Of a DNA stretch of 64,000 bases, positions 58,736-64,000 are shown piece by piece. The translations under genes and the position numbers were made by a program. The notes beneath the pieces were generated by a model that saw nothing but the letters and a program-made list of their open reading frames with translations, was not told the DNA's origin and did not search any database. Origin of the DNA: Callorhinus ursinus (taxonomy: Eukaryota; Chordata; Mammalia; Carnivora; Otariidae); assembly GCF_003265705.1 (NCBI RefSeq), contig NW_020312967.1:781352-845351 (forward strand), given 5' to 3'. Every line of letters begins with the position of its first letter. The stretch's first letter is position 1.

Positions 58736-59999
58736 CTATTGATTTATTCTTAAGTTTGCTGATTCTTTCCTCAACCTGTCCAGTCTATTAATTAGCCTAT
58801 CAAAGGCATTCTTTTTTTTGTGTTACATTGTTTTTTATTTCTAGTATTTCTTTTTGATTCTTAGGCTCTCCATTTTTCTGCTCTCATTAACTATTTGTTC
58901 TTGCATGTTGTCTATTTTTTCCATTAGGGTCCTTAGCATATTATTCATAGTTATATTACCCCAGTCTGATAATTACAAACATCCCTGCATGTCAGAATCT
59001 GCTTCTGATGCTTGCTTTGTGTTTTTTGCCTTTAGTACCCCTTACAGTTTTTTGTTGAAAGCCAGATGTGATGTACTGGGTAAAAGGAACTGGGTAAAGC
59101 AGGTCTTCAGTGATGTGTTGTTGAGGTATGTGAGAAGGGAAGCATTCTATAGTTCTGTGGTTTGGTCTCAGTCTTTTAGTGCACCTAGGCCCCTGGGCTG
59201 TGATCTTTACCCATGGTTCTTAGTGTCCCCCATTCCTCAATCCTCAATCCCCACTTAAGTAAGACAAGGAAGCTAGAGGCATCTGGAGGTATTTCCCTAT
59301 TCCACATGGAAGGCTAGAGGAGAGGTATTTCTCTTCCTCCACGTGGAAGGCTAGATCAGATTGCAGCTGGGTATTTTCCTTCTTCCATGTCAGAGTCTAT
59401 AGGGAGCTGGATTTGAGTATTTCCCTTTCCCCCCAGTAGGTTAAGCTCTGGAAAACTCTAGTCTGTTAGGCTGTGGTGAGGGTAGGTCTTGTTAAAACAG
59501 AATAAAATGTTCTGGCTGTATTTCAAACTAGCTACTTTCCCTCTCCCCCTGCCAGATACATTAGGGGATTTTTCTCTGTTCTTCACTGTGAGAACCTGGC
59601 ATGACTCCTAGAAATACAACTCACAATATTGTGGGAGCCTCTCTAAGATTGGACCCCCTGGAGCTTTTACCTCAAACTTTTAACTCAGTCCACACTGAGG
59701 CTCTAGCAATTTGTCAGTTACAGCTCCGTGTTTCCTCCCCTGGTACTGGTCCTAGAGGTTGCTGCTCCTGAGTTTTTGCTCTGGGAAATTGTGGTTCTCT
59801 GTATCTGCCTGTCGACCTTCCCAAATTTGGGAGCAGCAACTTGCTTTGTTATTTCAGTTCTCTGATGGATCTAAGAAAAGTTGATTTTCAGTTTGTTCAG
59901 CTTTTTTCTTGTTGTATGGATGGGAGTGACAACTTCCAAGCTCCTTAAGTACTAGACCAGAAACCAGAAATTTTTCCTTTTTACTTTTTAAACAAAATG

Positions 60000-60995
60000 T
60001 GAGGGTGGTTTGTGGAGGTTCCCAGAGTGATAAGAAAGGAGCTGGAGAATGGAACTCTCTTCCCGTTATATATAAATAAGTGTATATATATATATAAATT
60101 TTTATATATATATCTTTTGGCCACCAAAATGGTCATGTCCCTTATCCTACCTCACGACACATTTAGTTGGATTTGGAGACAATGCATGAAAAACTGAAGT
60201 GTAGTTTTAAGTAAAGGGAGAAGTTAGAGCTGTGGAACCAGTTAAAGAAGAAATGATTACACCCTTCTTGGAGTGGAAAGAGTTCCATGGAAAGGAAAGT
60301 TAAACATGGGAGACATTTGTTCGTGGCCTTTATGGTATATAAAAAGGAGTCCATTTTCCATCAGAATTTGAGACTGGTTACTAGAAGGAAGTTGGAAACC
60401 TGGACAGTTTCATTTTCAAGTGGTCAAAATGGTCCCTTGGTTCCTCTTGGATATCATGATAGTTTACCATCAACAAACTTGTGGGCTGTACCCTTTAATC
60501 TTACACTCTTGACCATGTTTATATAAAAAGTTTAGTTATATTCTTTAATGGATTGTTTTTGCATCACTCCGAGATGTAAATTCTCAACAAAGAGGCCATG
60601 ACCCAAATTTTATATTTCTGGAACAACTTCAGTATTTTTGCCCATGAGTTTGAATTACTTGTATGTATTGGCTTTCTTATATGGTGATGATTTGCATTAG
60701 CATGCCTTGTGGGGTATTTTATAATTCTGTTGAATTTTGTGCTGCATTTATGTAGGCAAAGGCTATCTCATGGTTTTCAAAGTACTTGATATGTTGTAAA
60801 AATAGTTGTTTTGCCATTTGCCACATGTGTTGATGAACTGATCTGAAGGAGAAGTTCTAAAATAAACTGCAGGTAATGAATGATTTCTATTTTAATCACT
60901 TAACAAAAAAGTAACTTATAGCAACTACACACAAAGCATTGTTCCATCTGATGAAGATATACAGTAATTTGGTTTAGTTTATCACATGTTTTGGG
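60000..60995. other. Unique non-coding DNA
   Basis: Includes a (TA)n-rich stretch at 60068-60115. No repeat family or gene recognised. Confidence 0.45.
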
Positions 60996-60999
60996 AGTA

Positions 61000-61185
61000 A
61001 ATTTGTTGCCAGATGTTAGGTGCTAGAGATGCAAGAGTAAATACAATTACGGTTCAGTTTTGGAAGCTTTTAGTTTAGGGAGGGAGACAGATACATAAAA
61101 AAAATATTTTGTGTTGTAATAAGTACAAGAACAGGCTTTGGTAAAGGTGTTGAGAAGCACAGAAGAATGTTATGTAGTCCAGGCT
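61000..61185 (-). mobile_element. L2 3' fragment
   Basis: Reversed L2 tail: CCAGATGTTAGGTGCTAGAG, AGTTTAGGGAGGGAGACAG, ATACATAAAAAAAATATT and TAAGTACAAGAACAGGC. Confidence 0.62.
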
Positions 61186-61249
61186 ATTATTCCCCAGATA
61201 CTAATAATCCAGATGGAAAATAATTAAAACACCAAAAATGCAGTGTTGT

Positions 61250-61460
61250 TGATGATGGTGATAATATGTTTCATTCATTTCAAGCTTAAATTATTACTTT
61301 TAACAATATCCTTGGAAAGGAAATAATTTTTCTTTTAATTTTACTAACAATAAGAGTAAAGATTGGAGAGGTTAAGCCACTTACTGAATAGGAAAAAAAA
61401 ATACTGTGTAGCAAATTAGAGACTAGAATCACAATCACTGGACTACAATACTGGACCCTT
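61250..61460 (-). mobile_element. MIR, diverged
   Basis: Reversed core: GATTGGAGAGGTTAAGCCAC, TTACTGAATAGG, then AGACTAGAATCACAATC. Confidence 0.55.
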
Positions 61461-61464
61461 CTCA

Positions 61465-64000
61465 TAACACTGCAGGAAGAAATTAATAAATTTGTAACCC
61501 AGTAGGATGTATGTTAATGCCAAATGTAGAAATTGGACTTAGAGGAGTGTAGAGCAAGGAAGAAATCAGAGAAGGCAGACGTGTTCTGGAATAGAGATGG
61601 GAAGGATTGAGATCAATAGGGAAATGGTTAAGGGTATTCCACAAATGAGGGATGCCATAAAGGAAGGGTCGCAAACTCTTCAGATGACTTTAGGAGACAG
61701 TAAGTATGCACATTTGATGAAGTAAAGTTTTTACAAGGATAAAGGTGAGAAATATAGTAGAGACTGTGATCATTAATTGGAATGAAAATTGCATCACCTT
61801 TCAAGGATGAGCCTAATTATAGCAAACGAGTAGCTTAAGTATTCAGTTTGACTGTAATCATTCAAATACACCTGCCACAATTTATTCATGCTGCCATTAA
61901 TAGACTAGCTGTCTTAGCGAAGTCATCTGTACCAACAGACACATCTGTGTCTTCTTGTATTAGTTCAGTAGCATTTGGTCTTCTGGGACTACTTGCTTTA
62001 TAAATAAATATTCCCATACTGAAGGAGAGTTTTTGCCTTTTCTGCAACCACCTGCCCCAAAGCAGACATATTTGTCTTTTTAGTTACATGAAGACTGTAT
62101 TTAACCAAAGAAACCCCACTATGCCATCTCCAAAATAAAGATATAACAGAGAAAGCCCAGGTGCCAAGAATGGAACGATAAAGACTGCCTTCCATTTCTG
62201 GAGCCTCCTTTTAGTCAACTTGACCAATAAACAGTTTCTCTGCTTCTATTCTGGGTTTCTCTTCCTCCTTGTTTTGTGTGAGGCATTCCTTGATCAAACA
62301 ACAGATAAACCTATGGTTTATTGCTGCCCTTTTTATTTTGCCCCTGCTTCTGACATTGACCACAGAAATTAGCAATCCTATTCTCTCTAACAATGTCTCT
62401 GGTCTGGCCACTCATCTCATAGTCAAGAAATATTGGCCTGTGTGTTATTCAATCAGTAGCAGATAACAGCAGTTGAAATGGGGAATATTCCTAGAAATAG
62501 ACAGCTGGCTCCATGCTTTTCTTCATCAAAGCAGAGAAACCTTTGCATCAGGACTAATATGGCTCATAAGACTCAAAGAAGAAGCCTAACCTTGATCTTC
62601 TTTACATTCTATGGATTGATTTATTGTTGAAATTCAGCTTTTTGGTTAAGCTAATAACTGCTCCTTCCCATCCTGCCACGCAAGAAAAGAAGATTGAGAT
62701 AATTATTTTCATTTTCATAAATTTTCTATGGGACAAAACGGACCCACACCATTTTGGGTGGAAGGAAATCATCTCTTCTCTGTCAACTGCAAGTCAGTGC
62801 CTGTGCCAAAGACCTGTGCACCTTTGGGAATGTTTTGCCTTTGTCATGAGCTGGGAAGAGTTAACCCCTCAGCAGGGTTCGAAAAACAAAAGCTGTGCTC
62901 CACTGGACAAGAAATTCTGGCTTTGATGCCTCTTATTGGATAAGGTATATACATGTGAGTAGAGACCTACTTTGCCCCTCCTCCCCTGGGAACCTGGACA
63001 AGCCTCATTATCATGGTCATCAAAACACTTCCCATATCTTGAGAAGAAACATAATAGAGATCTCTGACACACAAGCTAACGTGGGGACCCTATGGGTTCT
63101 AGGCTGTTCACTTGTAAATCAGTTGGTGCTGAGATTTTATCTAAGACTGAGAAGTTCCTGAAAGGCCTGAAATGTGATTCTTAGGCCAGATCAAGTGTGA
63201 CTGAGTGCTGGTGACTTTCTTGCCTTGAATAACATGGCAAGGGTCTCACACTATTCAAAATGAACCTAAAGATTTGACTAAGTCTGTGGGGAGATGGTCA
63301 AAGAGGCTGTTTTATTGAATTAATTGGCTCAGTCAAAGCTCTCAGTCTGGATACTCTGTATTGGTACAGTCCCATTGAAGGGACGTGAAGATTTCAGGTG
63401 AAGTCCGCACCTTTTTATTTCTAATGGAGCAACAGTAAATGTATTCAACTTAGAACCAAATCCAAACTGCCTATATGTACATATGAAAATCAATATTTAA
63501 ATTGCTTCTAACTTTTACTTTTTAGCATTAAAAATGCAAATATAGACTGTGACATTTCCACTCTGAAAATGAGATAAAATGAATTTGATACTTTATTGTG
63601 TTCTGAATTAGAGTATTTTTGTCTGTGAGTGAAAAATTTCCAAAAGGTAAAATGGGAGAGAAAGCAAATTTGGTTGTGTTCTCCTAAGTAAAAACCAGCT
63701 GATCTGATGTTATACATTTATGGGGAAAAATATTGCCTTCTGCTCTGAGCAATTTTAGTTCAAAAGATGAATTTTTCATCACATACCAAAAGTTACAAAT
63801 CAGGGGTGATAATTAAAATACATTTAACCGTTTAAGTGTAGCATTTTCCTATGTGAATTCTGTGATGTGCTAAGAATAAATGTCAAGGCATGTGAAAGTT
63901 AAGTAGGGATTCAAGTCCCCATCATCTGAGTTGTTCTCTGCAAAGTTATTTACTAAGCTACATTAACGTATTCCAACTCTAGCATACTGGTTAGAAACTT
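61465..64000. other. Unique non-coding DNA
   Basis: About 2.5 kb with no interspersed repeat that I recognise. Overlapping ORFs at 62624-62943 and 62895-63161 (71-100 codons) lack domains. Confidence 0.5.

Larger units (their letters stand above)
58165..59995 (-). mobile_element. Old L1 fragments, antisense (ORF2 RT piece, ORF1/5'UTR)
   Basis: Reversed RT sequence at 58180-58600, then a SINE, then reversed ORF1 and 5'UTR sequence to about 59995 (TCTGATGGATCTAAGAAAAG at 59862, CTTTTTTCTTGTTGTATGG at 59898, AGTGACAACTTCCAAGC). Much of ORF2 between them is missing, so it is deleted or composite. Confidence 0.72.

Noticed and set aside
1..64000. CRISPR arrays, operons, riboswitches, phage or bacterial defence systems
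   Set aside because: Direct repeats here are microsatellites or dispersed transposons. The sequence is mammalian, with no spaced identical repeats or compact coding arrangement.

Overview
This is a mammalian nuclear genomic window from a carnivoran. No functional protein-coding gene, structural RNA gene, CRISPR array or bacterial-type feature can be supported. The diagnostic signal is at least sixteen tRNA-Lys-derived CAN-SINEs, recognised by the head GGGGCRCCTGGGTGGCTCAG, a polypyrimidine stretch and an A-rich tail. Their body sequence resembles the arctoid type (bear, seal, mustelid group). I see neither the young dog SINEC_Cf type nor the felid type. Species assignment beyond that is inference.

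Layout. 1-8.8 kb: mostly unique AT-rich DNA with three CAN-SINEs, an ancient LINE fragment, and an unexplained ~55-bp direct duplication (850 and 2203). 8.8-9.5 kb: an old MaLR-like LTR split by a young SINE. 9.5-18.3 kb: largely unique, with L2, ancient L1 and hAT remnants; 14.9-17.5 kb is conspicuously free of interspersed repeats. 18.3-20.3 kb: antisense old L1 pieces. 22.2-26.3 kb: an MLT1-like LTR, then an old antisense L1 carrying three SINE insertions. 27.8-29.3 kb: two SINEs in tandem at one target site, then an antisense L2. 29.3-38.5 kb: mostly unique with MIR, two DNA-transposon relics and a SINE. 38.5-41 kb: L2 copies, one interrupted by a SINE and DNA elements. 41.8-48.6 kb: unique DNA with SINE, MLT1-like, MER5A-like and MIR elements. 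48.8-54.7 kb: a nearly full-length carnivoran L1 on the minus strand, with 5'UTR, ORF1, ORF2 and 3'UTR all recognisable but both ORFs broken. 55-64 kb: hAT, MIR, two converging L1 pieces (57.2-60.0 kb), L2 and MIR remnants, then unique DNA.

Nothing here works together as a pathway. The story is retrotransposition: L1 ORF2 machinery mobilised the SINEs, and target-site duplications are visible for most of them. L1 and CAN-SINE copies lie predominantly on the minus strand, which would fit the interior of an intron of a plus-strand gene, but no exon was found. I did not find a convincing undescribed biological system. The best leads are two short, exact, unexplained duplications, a triple-target tandem SINE, a hairpin/duplication structure at the 3' end of the young L1, and a repeat-depleted island.
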